From positions 1 to 64,000 of the forward strand of contig CAZFHA010000020.1 in the NCBI GenBank assembly GCA_964518595.1: a stretch of 64,000 nt of DNA, in the 5' to 3' direction. Below are positions 17,274-27,290 of the stretch, one piece after another (positions within the stretch are counted from its first letter, which is position 1; each line of letters begins with the position of its first letter). Source of the stretch: CAZFHA01 sp964518595 (lineage in GTDB: Bacteria; Bacillota; Clostridia; Saccharofermentanales; Saccharofermentanaceae). A program made the translations under genes and the position numbers. The notes under the pieces are model-generated. The model did not search any database, was not told where the DNA came from, and worked only from the letters and a program-made list of their open reading frames with translations.

Positions 17274-18365
17274 ATGAAGCTTGGAATTGTCGGTCTGCCT
17301 AATGTGGGAAAAAGTACTTTATTTAATGCCATTACAAAGGCAGGTGCTGAATCTGCTAATTACCCATTTTGTACTATTGAGCCCAATGTTGGCGTAGTTT
17401 CAGTTCCAGATCCCCGTTTAGACCATTTAGCAACCATGTATAATCCTGCCAAATATACCCCGGCTATTATTGAGTTCGTTGACATTGCCGGACTAGTACG
17501 AGGTGCCAGTAAGGGTGAGGGCTTGGGCAATAAATTTCTGGCAAACATACGTGAAGTTGATGCAATTGTTCATGTTGTGCGCTGCTTTGATGACCCCAAT
17601 GTAGTTCACGTTGACGGCGGTGCTGATCCTCGTCGAGATATTGCTACAATTAATTTAGAATTGATCTTATCTGACTTAGAGTATATGGAAAGACGCCTTG
17701 ATAAAACACGTAAAATGATGAAAGGCGGCGACAAAAAATTTGAAGCAGAGCTTAAATTGTACGAAAAAATTTATGAAACATTAAGTGCAGAGAAACCAGC
17801 ACGGTTACTTGATTTTGATGAAGAAGAGCAAGTATTTTTAAAGGAACTACCTCTGCTTACTATGAAACCCGTCCTATTTGCCGCTAATATCGCTGAAGAT
17901 CAGGTAGGACAACCGGATTCTGAATACATTGATATCGTTCGGGCCATTGCTAAGGAAGAAGATGCTGAGGTGGTAGTGATCTCAGCCAAGATCGAAGAAG
18001 AAATTGCTATGCTTGATGAAGAAGAACGCCGAATTTTCTTGGAAGATCTGGGTTTAGATCAATCAGGTTTAGATAAAATGATTCAAGCCGGTTATAAGTT
18101 ATTGGGTCTCATCTCTTTTTTAACTGCAGGACCAACTGAGGTGAGAGCTTGGACTATCCGCCAAGGAACCAAGGCTCCTGCTGCTGCCGGTAAAATTCAT
18201 TCTGATTTTGAGCGCGGTTTTATTCGTGCCGAAGTGGTAGCCTTTAATGATCTTCTTACCAGTCAGAGTTATGCTGCTGCGAGAGAAAAAGGGCTGGTCA
18301 GATCTGAGGGTAAAGAATACATTATGAAAGATGGCGATGTTGTCTTATTTAGGTTTAATGTGTAA
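17274..18365 (+). CDS. ychF: Redox-regulated ATPase/GTPase YchF
   Basis: Universally conserved Obg-family P-loop protein (OLA1 in eukaryotes) that hydrolyses ATP in preference to GTP and is linked to ribosomes and stress. Seen: G1 GLPNVGKSTLF, switch region NYPFCTIEPNVGVV, G3 DIAGLVRGASKGEGLGN, the NxxE-like AANIAED, and a C-terminal TGS domain (EVRAWTIRQGTKAPAAAG). The start at 17274 follows AAAGAGG and gives the normal 363 residues; an upstream in-frame extension of 50 codons is promoter/leader DNA. Confidence 0.97.
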   Translation: MKLGIVGLPNVGKSTLFNAITKAGAESANYPFCTIEPNVGVVSVPDPRLDHLATMYNPAKYTPAIIEFVDIAGLVRGASKGEGLGNKFLANIREVDAIVHVVRCFDDPNVVHVDGGADPRRDIATINLELILSDLEYMERRLDKTRKMMKGGDKKFEAELKLYEKIYETLSAEKPARLLDFDEEEQVFLKELPLLTMKPVLFAANIAEDQVGQPDSEYIDIVRAIAKEEDAEVVVISAKIEEEIAMLDEEERRIFLEDLGLDQSGLDKMIQAGYKLLGLISFLTAGPTEVRAWTIRQGTKAPAAAGKIHSDFERGFIRAEVVAFNDLLTSQSYAAAREKGLVRSEGKEYIMKDGDVVLFRFNV

Positions 18366-18405
18366 GCAGCACCAGAATATCCGGCAATTGAGGTGAATAC
18401 CCCTT

Positions 18406-19140
18406 ATGGAGATAAAATTGTTAACAATCACCTTCCGGCCAAGTCCAGGTGTAGTCTATACCGTTCACCCGGCAGCCCTTCTGTATCAGAATAAAGTGAT
18501 ACTTGTAGACTGCGGCTATCCCGATTCTATTCCTCAAATTAGTGCTGAACTTAATAGGTTGGGTACTAATTTGAGCCAGATAGCTAAAATTATAATTACT
18601 CATCATGACCATGATCATATGGGTGCATTAAAGCCATTAGTTGAAAAGTATCCTGATATAGAAGTACTCTGTTCAGAAGTCGAAGCACCCTACATTTTGG
18701 GTTTGAAGAAATCCCTTAGATTGCTTCAAGCAGAAGCATTACAAGAAACTCTTCCACCAGAAGAACAGGAAGGTGGAAGAGTGTTTCAGAAATTCATTGC
18801 CTCGGTTGAAAAAGTCGACGCTGTGACTACAATACAGCCTGATGAAGTAATCAGTTGGGGTGATGATATTGTGGTAGTCGATACAAAGGGTCATATGCCC
18901 GGACATATATCTTTGTATATTCCCCACCATAAAACCCTTATCACCGGGGATGCATTGGTGGTTGAGAATAATAGTTTACAGATGCCTATGGCTAGATTTG
19001 TTTTAGACCAAGAAAAGGCCGAACAATCTATTCGCAACTTATTAAATTATGATATTGAGCGAATTCTCTGTTATCATGGTGGGTATTTTGAAAAGGATGT
19101 GATGAGCGAACTTAATCGTTTAGTGGAAAACTTCTCCTAA
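18406..19140 (+). CDS. Metallo-beta-lactamase-fold hydrolase
   Basis: A 244-residue MBL-fold metal hydrolase of unspecified substrate. Seen: TITHHDHDHMG-type metal motif (HHDHDH near residues 65-70), DTKGHMPGHISLY with the third metal His, LITGDALV with the bridging Asp, and CYHGG near the C-terminus with the last His. The family includes lactonases and thioesterases, and the sequence does not single one out. GAGGTG precedes the ATG; the gene follows ychF by 40 bases and may be cotranscribed. Confidence 0.85.
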   Translation: MEIKLLTITFRPSPGVVYTVHPAALLYQNKVILVDCGYPDSIPQISAELNRLGTNLSQIAKIIITHHDHDHMGALKPLVEKYPDIEVLCSEVEAPYILGLKKSLRLLQAEALQETLPPEEQEGGRVFQKFIASVEKVDAVTTIQPDEVISWGDDIVVVDTKGHMPGHISLYIPHHKTLITGDALVVENNSLQMPMARFVLDQEKAEQSIRNLLNYDIERILCYHGGYFEKDVMSELNRLVENFS

Positions 19141-19198
19141 AGGACGAATCTATCCTCCTCCAGAAACAAGGATTCCAGACAATTATTCATCTATATCC

Positions 19199-19528
19199 TT
19201 AATTTTCATCTTGAGCATCTTTATCCGTAGTCTCTGGTGTGATAGCACCAGCTTCAAATTTTCGGACAATAAACAGAATCATCAAGGAGCTGGCCACAAA
19301 TATAAGAAAAACTAATATCTGTAGAATCCACATCCATAGCGGACTTAATATGGGTTTAATCCAAGATACCAGCAATATGAGGGTCGTTCCACTACAATAT
19401 AGAATGCCGCTGATACGCAGATAGCGCTTTAGCAAAACTTGTTTCTGTTTTAGAGCAAAAAGCAGAACGAAAAAAATGACTAAAGAAAAAATAAAGAATC
19501 CCAGTGCAGTCAGATCAACTGAGTTCAT
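19199..19528 (-). CDS. Small integral membrane protein, unknown function
   Basis: A 109-residue protein with three hydrophobic helices (about 6-26, 37-58 and 66-89) and an acidic C-terminal tail (TDKDAQDEN). No family recognised. Its ATG overlaps the coaE stop codon by four bases (ATGA), so it is translated as the third gene of polA-coaE. The overlap supports it being real. Confidence 0.7.
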   Translation of the reverse strand: MNSVDLTALGFFIFSLVIFFVLLFALKQKQVLLKRYLRISGILYCSGTTLILLVSWIKPILSPLWMWILQILVFLIFVASSLMILFIVRKFEAGAITPETTDKDAQDEN

Positions 19529-20133
19529 ATTCTAATCCCCCTCTTGTGAAGTTCCTTTTCAATTAACTCTTTTACCTGAGTCTCAAGATGAGCCATATCT
19601 TGATCGTTTTGAATCACAAAATCAGCTATATCTTCATATTCTTCCGCTGTCATTTGCATATCCATTCTACGCTTAGCTTCCTCATTTGTCATACCTCTCA
19701 GCAAGAGTCGGTCTAGACGCAATTCTAAGGGTGCTGAAACTGTCCAAATTTGATTGCAACTATCAACAAAACCACGTTGAACAGGAATCGGCACATCTAG
19801 GGCTATAACTTTTGTTCCCTTCTGACGCTCTGCCTCTATCTTTTCAGCCATCTCTGCTAAGACATGCCTATGAATAACGGCAGAAAGCTGATCTAACTTG
19901 GTGCGATTAGAAAAAACAATTTCTGCCACTTGATTACGTTTCAAACTTCCAGAAGCATCAAATACCCGATTCCCTAAAGTTTCGCGAATTTCCTCCAGAG
20001 CCCGCCCTCCGCTTTCAGTCACTTCACGTGATATCTTATCTGCATCCAATACCAAAACGCCTCTATCGGCCAGAATTCTTGCTACAGTGCTTTTACCAGT
20101 TCCAATACCACCGGTTATACCAATTACAAACAC
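19525..20133 (-). CDS. coaE: Dephospho-CoA kinase
   Basis: Phosphorylates the 3' hydroxyl of dephospho-CoA, the last step of coenzyme A synthesis. Seen: P-loop GITGGIGTGKSTVA at the N-terminus, DADKISREV, LDVPIPVQRG and the lid region RLLLRGMTNEEAKRR; 202 residues is normal. The start is GTG at 20133 with AAGGAG seven bases upstream, inside the last codons of polA. The polA-coaE pairing is common in Firmicutes. Confidence 0.96.
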   Translation of the reverse strand: MFVIGITGGIGTGKSTVARILADRGVLVLDADKISREVTESGGRALEEIRETLGNRVFDASGSLKRNQVAEIVFSNRTKLDQLSAVIHRHVLAEMAEKIEAERQKGTKVIALDVPIPVQRGFVDSCNQIWTVSAPLELRLDRLLLRGMTNEEAKRRMDMQMTAEEYEDIADFVIQNDQDMAHLETQVKELIEKELHKRGIRI

Positions 20134-20137
20134 CTAA

Positions 20138-22894
20138 TCACTCCTTACATTGAAACCAATTTTGCCCCACATTCACCTCAGCTATTAGCGGAACAGATAA
20201 ATCAATTGCACCCTCCATTGCCTCTTTGAGCAGCTTAGATGCCTCTTCAATTTGGCTCTGATGGCATTCCACAATCAGTTCATCGTGAACCTGAAGTATA
20301 AGCCGGGCATCTAGTCCCGCCTCTTCCAAAAAATAACTGATCCGATTCATGGCAATCTTTATGATATCCGCAGCCGAACCCTGAACAGGAGTATTCATGG
20401 CTGCTCGCTCGCCAAAATTACGTAAATTACGGTTAGGCGATTTGAGTTCAGTCACGTAGCGCCGACGGCCAAACATTGTCTCTACATAACCCTTATCATA
20501 AGCCATTTGTTTCAAGGAATCCAAGTAGCTTCTAATACGTGGATACTGATCGTAATAATGGGTAATATAGTGATGAGCCTCCTTTAGAGATATACCCAAG
20601 TCTTGAGCCAGTCCAAAATCACTAATCCCATACACAATGCTAAAGTTTACCGTTTTAGCTGCCGCTCTCATAGAAGGTTCCACTTGCTCTGGGGTGACAG
20701 AAAATATTCTTGTAGCCGTAGTGGTATGAATATCTTCTTCTTGTAAGAAAGCTTGGATCATATTCTCATCGCCGGATAAATGCGCCAGGAGACGAAGCTC
20801 AATCTGCGAATAATCTGCATCAAGAAGCACATAGTTTTCTGGTGCAATAAATGCTTTCCGGATTAAGCTGCCGGAATCGCTTCTAATAGGAATATTCTGT
20901 AAGTTCGGGTCTGATGAAGACAATCTACCTGTACTGGTCATTACTTGAGCAAAATTTGACCGTACTCTGCCATCAGGCTTTATCACTTTTTTAAGTCCTA
21001 AGATGAAGGTCGAATCTAGCTTAGACAATTGACGATATTCTAAAATTTCTCCTACAATTGGGTGGGAATCATGGAGACGGTTAAGCTCATCCACATCTGT
21101 GGAATAGCCACCACTGCTATTTTTGCGGCCTGAGGGCAAACCTAAGTCTTCAAAAAGAATTTGCCCCAGCTGCTTGGGTGAAAGAATATTGAATTCTCTT
21201 CCACTTTTTTCATAAATTGACAAACTAAGCCGTTCTATCTCCTGAGTAAATTGTTGGTGCAAATGATCTAAAGTAAATTGATCAATTAACACACCTTTAC
21301 GTTCCATCCGATCAAGATTAAGTACCAGAGGCATTTCAATTTGATAGAGTAAGTAATCAATCGCTAACGCTGATATTTCTTTTCTTTGGGCTTTGGCAAT
21401 CTGCCGATAAAGAAATAGTCGTTGAGCAGCTGCCTTGAAATCTTCATTCCGATCAGCCTCCCCCGATTCTGCCTCTAATAAAGAATCAATGCTCTGCTCC
21501 AGCGCCACAGATTTATTCCCTGTACTCTCTTTTGCCCAAAGGGGAAAAGCCTCTTTAGTCGATTGCTCATAGAGGGTTTCAAAGCTTGGAGCTGAACCAC
21601 TAATCTGGTTCAAAACATAACCGGCTATTTCAATATCAAAGCAAGATTTGAAAGTAAGTCCTGGTTCTAAAGCCCGAAAACGATTTTTAATCTGGTAGCC
21701 AACAACTAAGGATTCAGGCTGATTTTCAGGAGCTAAGACAGTTTCAATAATCTTCTGGGCGGTGGAAAACTCTTCCGCTGTAAAAACAAAATAGTTCTCC
21801 TTTGAAAAAGCCATCAGAATATAGAGAGTACCATCAGCTCGCTGAAGGATTTCCATAGCTAATACAAAATTCTTGGCCTTTTTCTCTGAGGCTTCCCGCA
21901 AATTAGCCTCAAAGGTTGAAAGCTGATCGAATAGACCCAGAGGGGGCACCCAATGATCTTCTGTCCCATCTTCTCCAAGGGCAAGGCTCTCCTCACCCTG
22001 ATCTAATTGCCATTTTTTTATCTGGCTACGCAGTCCCAAGCGGGTAAAAAACTGCAGAAGCTCCGACTGATTTTGCGGCAGTAAAGTGAGCTGATCTACG
22101 GTAAAGGAAATTGGGGCTTGGCAGTTAATTTTAGCCAAGTCATAAGACAGATAGGCCATTTCCCGATCTTCTAATAACTTTTTTTGTAGACCAGCTGACA
22201 GTTCATCGATATGCTGATAAATCCTATCAAGGTTACCAAAACGACTAACCAAATCAATGGCGCCCTTTTCACCTATTCCCCGCACGCCTGGAATGTTATC
22301 ACTGGGATCACCCATAATTGCCTTAAGAGTAATAAATTCTTCCGGCGTTGTCTTATATCTTTCAAGGAGTGCCTTTGCATCGTATATCTCTGTGGTGGTT
22401 TTACCCGCCTTTGTTGCCGGCATAATTACCACAGTATTATCATCAATCAATTGAAAGTCATCTTTATCTCCGCTTAAGATATAGACGGAAAATCCTGCCG
22501 CTTCACCTTGAGCCGCAAGGGTTCCGATCAGGTCATCAGCCTCATAACCGGGTAGTTCATAACGCGGCAGCCCTAAGGCATCCAGAGCCTCTTTTAAAAG
22601 GGGCATTTGAATGGCCAACTCATCCGGCATGCCTTTACGTTTCGCCTTATAACCATCATACATTTCATGGCGAAAGGTCTTCTCCCGCACATCAAACAAA
22701 GTACAAATATGGGTGGGCTTAAGCTCATCCAGATACTTCCAAAGAGTATTTAAGTAAGTATTTAAAGCACCGGTAGGTGTACCGTCTGGCGCCGTAAGAC
22801 TGCTTCTACCTGCCATGGCAAAGTAGGAACGGTTGATGATACTATTACCATCGACCAATAATAGTCGCTTGGCAGGTAAAGATAAATCAGTCAT
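20138..22894 (-). CDS. polA: DNA polymerase I
   Basis: Repair and Okazaki-fragment polymerase. Seen: N-terminal 5'-3' exonuclease (LLVDGNSIINRSYFA, GYEADDLIGTLA, SGDKDDFQL, GDPSDNIPGV), then a central 3'-5' exonuclease-like domain, then polymerase motifs A (LLDADYSQIELRLLAHLSGD), B (RAAAKTVNFSIVYGIS) and C (LQVHDELIVE). In the central domain the D-x-E metal motif reads AME (VLAMEILQ) and the next Asp is also absent, so proofreading is probably lost, as in Bacillus Pol I. AAAGGAGG precedes the ATG. 918 residues is typical. Confidence 0.97.
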   Translation of the reverse strand: MTDLSLPAKRLLLVDGNSIINRSYFAMAGRSSLTAPDGTPTGALNTYLNTLWKYLDELKPTHICTLFDVREKTFRHEMYDGYKAKRKGMPDELAIQMPLLKEALDALGLPRYELPGYEADDLIGTLAAQGEAAGFSVYILSGDKDDFQLIDDNTVVIMPATKAGKTTTEIYDAKALLERYKTTPEEFITLKAIMGDPSDNIPGVRGIGEKGAIDLVSRFGNLDRIYQHIDELSAGLQKKLLEDREMAYLSYDLAKINCQAPISFTVDQLTLLPQNQSELLQFFTRLGLRSQIKKWQLDQGEESLALGEDGTEDHWVPPLGLFDQLSTFEANLREASEKKAKNFVLAMEILQRADGTLYILMAFSKENYFVFTAEEFSTAQKIIETVLAPENQPESLVVGYQIKNRFRALEPGLTFKSCFDIEIAGYVLNQISGSAPSFETLYEQSTKEAFPLWAKESTGNKSVALEQSIDSLLEAESGEADRNEDFKAAAQRLFLYRQIAKAQRKEISALAIDYLLYQIEMPLVLNLDRMERKGVLIDQFTLDHLHQQFTQEIERLSLSIYEKSGREFNILSPKQLGQILFEDLGLPSGRKNSSGGYSTDVDELNRLHDSHPIVGEILEYRQLSKLDSTFILGLKKVIKPDGRVRSNFAQVMTSTGRLSSSDPNLQNIPIRSDSGSLIRKAFIAPENYVLLDADYSQIELRLLAHLSGDENMIQAFLQEEDIHTTTATRIFSVTPEQVEPSMRAAAKTVNFSIVYGISDFGLAQDLGISLKEAHHYITHYYDQYPRIRSYLDSLKQMAYDKGYVETMFGRRRYVTELKSPNRNLRNFGERAAMNTPVQGSAADIIKIAMNRISYFLEEAGLDARLILQVHDELIVECHQSQIEEASKLLKEAMEGAIDLSVPLIAEVNVGQNWFQCKE

Positions 22895-22907
22895 ACGACG
22901 CCTCCTT

Positions 22908-25900
22908 TTACTCTACTGACGGTTCGGTTTTCTGGTGCTGCAGATGTGCGGTACTTATCATAAGTTTGATACGATTTAGTTGGTTGGCTTCGCTGGCACC
23001 CGGATCATAATCAATGGGAACAATATTAGATTGTGGGAACTGGCGGCGCAACTCCTTTATCATCCCTTTACCGGTTACATGATTAGGAAGGCAGGCAAAA
23101 GGTTGGGCACAAATTATATTTGGCACTCCACTTTCGATTAGCTCAATCATTTCTGCCGTTAAGAACCATCCCTCACCACAAGAATTACCACAGGACAAGA
23201 CTGACTCAGCTTTATCCGCCAGATGGCGAATAGGAACCGGGAGCTGGAACTTCCCTGTCCGCTTTAGTTCTTTGACAATATGACGCCGGTATCCCTCCAA
23301 AATATCAATACCTCGTTGGCTAATAAAGGCGGCTTTTGCTCCCGTTCCCAGGTTTTGGTATTTCCAGCCGGGATTATAAAAACAGTATAGGAAAAAGTCT
23401 AGTAGACCCGGTAAGACGGCTTCACAGCCTTCTCTCTCAATAATATCAACCACATGATTGTTTGCATCGGGCTGAAACTTAACCAGAATTTCACCCACTA
23501 CACCCACTCTGGGCTTTCGCTCAATGTCCTGCATGGGAAAGGCATCAAAAGCGGCGATAGTCTGATCGACTAAGTGTTTGAATGAGCGAATGGAGCGCTT
23601 GGTTTTAGCTTCCTGTAGCAGATCCTCAAGAAGTTTTTGGGCTGCCTCCTGATCTTTTTCACTACGGACTTTACGTGTAACCTGATCCATATTATACTCT
23701 GCGGTCAAATCTGAGAATTTACCCGCCCGGTTGAAGTAGCGGATACCTCTCTGATTCCAGTACTGATAAAGGGCATTAGCCGCTCCGGGAATTGTCTCAT
23801 AGGGTCTCACACGCAGCAGGAGCGTAGACAAAAGATCCCCATAGCAAATGGCCTGCAAGGCATGATGAAGCATAGGCAGAGTGAATTTCATGCCTGGGTT
23901 GCCTTCCAGTCCCTGCACGGATAAGGCTATTACCGGAACTTGAGGAAAACCGGCTTCCTTTAAAGCCTTACGCAAGAACGCTACATAGTTCGTGGCTCGG
24001 CATCCACCACCAGTTTGGGTAATAAGTACAGAGGTCGCATCTGGATCAGCACCACCACTGATGAAGGCATTAACCAATTGACCGATAACTACAATTGTCG
24101 GATAGCAAGCATCGTTATTGACAAAACGCAAGCCACATTCGACGTCGGCGGTGGTTGCTTCTTTCAAGAGCTTAAGTCGATAATCATAGCTACGTAGTAC
24201 TGCCTCGACAAACTCAAATTGAATAGGAGCCATTTGCGGAGCCAGCAAGGTGTGAGTCTTCTTATGTTCTTTTGTAAAAGGAATCCGGCCAATGGTATAA
24301 CTCTGAGAGTGCTTGGCGGTAGGCTTCTTGCCTGCCCGCTCGTCCATTGCTACCTTTAGTGAACGAATTCGTATTCTGGCCGCACCTAAATTACTGACTT
24401 CATCAATCTTTAGCAAGGTATAGAGCTTACCTTTAGACTCTAATATTTCCTGTACCTGATCCGTAGTTACCGCATCAAGTCCACAGCCGAAGGAGTTAAG
24501 CTGGATGAGTTCTAAATTGTCTTCTTCCGCTACCACTGCAGCAGCTTCATAAAGTCGTGTATGGTAAGTCCACTGATCTACCACCCGGATTGGGCGCTGC
24601 ATGAAGCCGGGTATAGCTACACTGTCTTCAGTCAAAACCGCTAATCCCAGAGTATTAATCATTTCGGGAATACCGTGATGGATTTCAGGATCGCAGTGGT
24701 AAGGACGCCCAGCTAAGACAACCCCCTTCTGACCTGATTGCCTAAGTTCTTCCATCACTTCCTGACCCCGGCTGCGAATCTCAGCTTTGTAAGCATCATA
24801 TTCGGCATCACCGGCCTCAATGGCAGCCAAGGCTTCATTAAAGCTAACTTTTTCCTCAGCAAAAACTTCTGTCAAACGCTCAGCCAATTTGCGATTATTA
24901 TCAATAGGCAAAAAGGGATTGAGAAAACGAACATTCTTCTCCTGTAAGTTTTCCACATTGTTCTTAATTACTTCCGGATAGGATGCAACAATCGGACAAT
25001 TAAAGTGATTGTTTGCACCGGGGTTCTCCCTTCGCTCATAGGGAATATCTGGATAAAAAATCGTTGGCACGCCCTTTTCAATTAAATCCTCAATGTGCCC
25101 GTGAACCAGCTTAGCTGGGTAGCAGACACTTTCGGAGGGAATTGAGTCCATGCCTTTCTCAAACAGCTTATGATCGGAACGCGCTGATAGCACTACCTGA
25201 AAACCGAGTTTGGTTAGAATCGTGAACCAGAAAGGGTAGTTTTCATATTGGTTCAGCACCCGAGGAATACCAATTCTTCCTCGCGGAGCCTGATCCAGAG
25301 GTAGTGGTTTATAGGCAAAGGTTCGCTTGTATTTATATTCAAATAGATTAGGTAAGGGTTCAGCCTGAGCTTCTACCCCTGCTCCTCGGTCACATCGGTT
25401 CCCAGAAACAAAACGGCTACCATTAGAAAAGGTTGAAATAGTTAATCGGCAGTGGTTACCACAAAGTTTACAGGTAGACATCTCAGTTCCCATAGTAAAA
25501 CTATCAAGCTCAGCAATGCCTAGTACGGTTGACGTTTTAGAGGTATCGCTACAGCGGGCACGAGCGATTAGTGCCGCACCAAAGGCCCCCATCAAACCAG
25601 CTACATTAGGACGAATCACTTCACGTTTGGAAACCAGTTCGAAGCAACGTAAAATAGCGTCATTTAAGAAGGTTCCTCCTTGAACAACAATATGCTCCCC
25701 TAACTGGGAAGTATCACGAATCTTGATAACTTTATAAAGAGCATTTCGTACTACTGAGTAAGATAGACCTGCGGAAATATCCCCTACCGTAGCGCCCTCT
25801 TTCTGCGCCTGTTTCACTTTAGAGTTCATGAAAACCGTGCAGCGAGTACCGAGGTCTACGGGGTTCTGGGCGGCTAAGGCTTCCAGTGAGAAAGTATGTG

Positions 25901-27290
25901 CATTCATTTGCAGATTCTCCGCAAAGGTCTGAATGAATGAACCACAACCAGAAGAGCAAGCCTCATTCAGCATAATTGAATCAATAACGCCGTCCTTAAT
26001 GTGCATACACTTCATATCCTGCCCACCGATGTCAATAATGAAATCAACCTCTGGGCAGAAGAAACGCGCAGACTGAAAGTGAGCCATGGTTTCGATCTCA
26101 CCTTCATCTAGACGTAAGGCCGCTCTGATTATACTCTCGCCATAGCCAGTTACACAGCTATTGGCAATATAGGCCGTAGAAGGTAGCTGCTGATAGAGCT
26201 CCTTTAAAATTTTAACGGCACTTTTAACCGGATTGCCTTTATTGCTGCCATAAAAGGTATAGATCAACTGGCCGTCCTGATCAATCAGCACAGCTTTGGT
26301 GGTGGTGCTACCGGCATCAATACCTAGAAAACAAGGCCCACTGGCTGTACTGATATCAAAAAGTTCCACGGAAGCACGAGCATGTCGTTCATCAAAAGCC
26401 AAGCGTTCCTCTTCATCGGCAAACAGGGGCGGTATACGAATGATATCCGCATTATGTTCCCCGGTCTGGGAAAAGGCTTCGATAATCTCTGTAAGCTTTA
26501 CCACTCTGCCCGAAGCCGCCAAAGCCGCCCCTATCGCCACATAAAGCTGGGCATTCTCTGGCAAAACAAAGGAAGATACATTCTCTTCCAAGGTTCGTTC
26601 AAAGGCTTTACGTAACTGAGAATTAAAATGCAGCGGACCGCCTAAAAAGGCAACGTGACCCTTGATCGGTCGCCCACAAGCCAGACCAGCGATGGTCTGA
26701 TTCACCACAGCCTGAAAAATCGAGGCTGCCAGATCAGACTTAGCCGCTCCTTCATTAATCAGCGGCTGCAAATCACTCTTAGCAAAAACACCACAACGGG
26801 AAGCAATGGTGTAGATGGTATTGTAATCCTTAGCCAGATCATTCAGCCCATCGGCATCGGTCTGCAGGAGGGTTGCCATCTGATCAATAAAGGCACCGGT
26901 TCCCCCGGCACAAGTTCCATTCATCCGTTGTTCAGGCACGGGGTGAAGGTAGGTTATTTTGGCATCCTCACCACCAAGTTCAATAATAATATCCGTCTCC
27001 GGGTGGTACTTACTAATAGCTACCGTCTCAGCGATTACCTCTTGAACAAAATCTAAATCAAGCCAATTAGCCACTGATAATCCACCGGAGCCGGTAAGGG
27101 CAATCTGCAAAGAAAGATCGGGGTAAGCTTGGTTTAAGTCTCTAAAAGCATTAATAAGTTCGCCACGAATATTGGAATGATGACGACGATACTGTTCGTA
27201 AACCATCTCATCTTGTTTTAAAAGTACGATTTTAACTGTTGTAGAGCCAATATCTAGACCTAGTTTATATTCCGTTTTGGGACTTTGCAT
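22908..27290 (-). CDS. Giant acyl-CoA dehydratase activase-related protein (BadF/HgdC type)
   Basis: A 1461-residue protein built from two ASKHA-family ATPase domains of the BadF/BadG/BcrA/HgdC type followed by DUF2229 and HgdB-like segments. Seen: KLGLDIGSTTVKIVLL near the start and FLGIDAGSTTTKAVLI near residue 320, each with GGEDAKI or GGQDMKC further on; MSTCKLCGNHCRLT near 650; AGRPYHCDPEIHHGIP in the middle; GGGCRATNY and SCGNSCGEGW toward the end. HgdC-type proteins carry a [4Fe-4S] cluster and drive ATP-dependent electron transfer to 2-hydroxyacyl-CoA dehydratases. No dehydratase subunit gene is adjacent, so the partner is unknown. The start at 27290 follows AAGGTG; the upstream in-frame extension of 43 codons overlaps the preceding gene and is not protein-like. 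Confidence 0.88.
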   Translation of the reverse strand: MQSPKTEYKLGLDIGSTTVKIVLLKQDEMVYEQYRRHHSNIRGELINAFRDLNQAYPDLSLQIALTGSGGLSVANWLDLDFVQEVIAETVAISKYHPETDIIIELGGEDAKITYLHPVPEQRMNGTCAGGTGAFIDQMATLLQTDADGLNDLAKDYNTIYTIASRCGVFAKSDLQPLINEGAAKSDLAASIFQAVVNQTIAGLACGRPIKGHVAFLGGPLHFNSQLRKAFERTLEENVSSFVLPENAQLYVAIGAALAASGRVVKLTEIIEAFSQTGEHNADIIRIPPLFADEEERLAFDERHARASVELFDISTASGPCFLGIDAGSTTTKAVLIDQDGQLIYTFYGSNKGNPVKSAVKILKELYQQLPSTAYIANSCVTGYGESIIRAALRLDEGEIETMAHFQSARFFCPEVDFIIDIGGQDMKCMHIKDGVIDSIMLNEACSSGCGSFIQTFAENLQMNAHTFSLEALAAQNPVDLGTRCTVFMNSKVKQAQKEGATVGDISAGLSYSVVRNALYKVIKIRDTSQLGEHIVVQGGTFLNDAILRCFELVSKREVIRPNVAGLMGAFGAALIARARCSDTSKTSTVLGIAELDSFTMGTEMSTCKLCGNHCRLTISTFSNGSRFVSGNRCDRGAGVEAQAEPLPNLFEYKYKRTFAYKPLPLDQAPRGRIGIPRVLNQYENYPFWFTILTKLGFQVVLSARSDHKLFEKGMDSIPSESVCYPAKLVHGHIEDLIEKGVPTIFYPDIPYERRENPGANNHFNCPIVASYPEVIKNNVENLQEKNVRFLNPFLPIDNNRKLAERLTEVFAEEKVSFNEALAAIEAGDAEYDAYKAEIRSRGQEVMEELRQSGQKGVVLAGRPYHCDPEIHHGIPEMINTLGLAVLTEDSVAIPGFMQRPIRVVDQWTYHTRLYEAAAVVAEEDNLELIQLNSFGCGLDAVTTDQVQEILESKGKLYTLLKIDEVSNLGAARIRIRSLKVAMDERAGKKPTAKHSQSYTIGRIPFTKEHKKTHTLLAPQMAPIQFEFVEAVLRSYDYRLKLLKEATTADVECGLRFVNNDACYPTIVVIGQLVNAFISGGADPDATSVLITQTGGGCRATNYVAFLRKALKEAGFPQVPVIALSVQGLEGNPGMKFTLPMLHHALQAICYGDLLSTLLLRVRPYETIPGAANALYQYWNQRGIRYFNRAGKFSDLTAEYNMDQVTRKVRSEKDQEAAQKLLEDLLQEAKTKRSIRSFKHLVDQTIAAFDAFPMQDIERKPRVGVVGEILVKFQPDANNHVVDIIEREGCEAVLPGLLDFFLYCFYNPGWKYQNLGTGAKAAFISQRGIDILEGYRRHIVKELKRTGKFQLPVPIRHLADKAESVLSCGNSCGEGWFLTAEMIELIESGVPNIICAQPFACLPNHVTGKGMIKELRRQFPQSNIVPIDYDPGASEANQLNRIKLMISTAHLQHQKTEPSVE

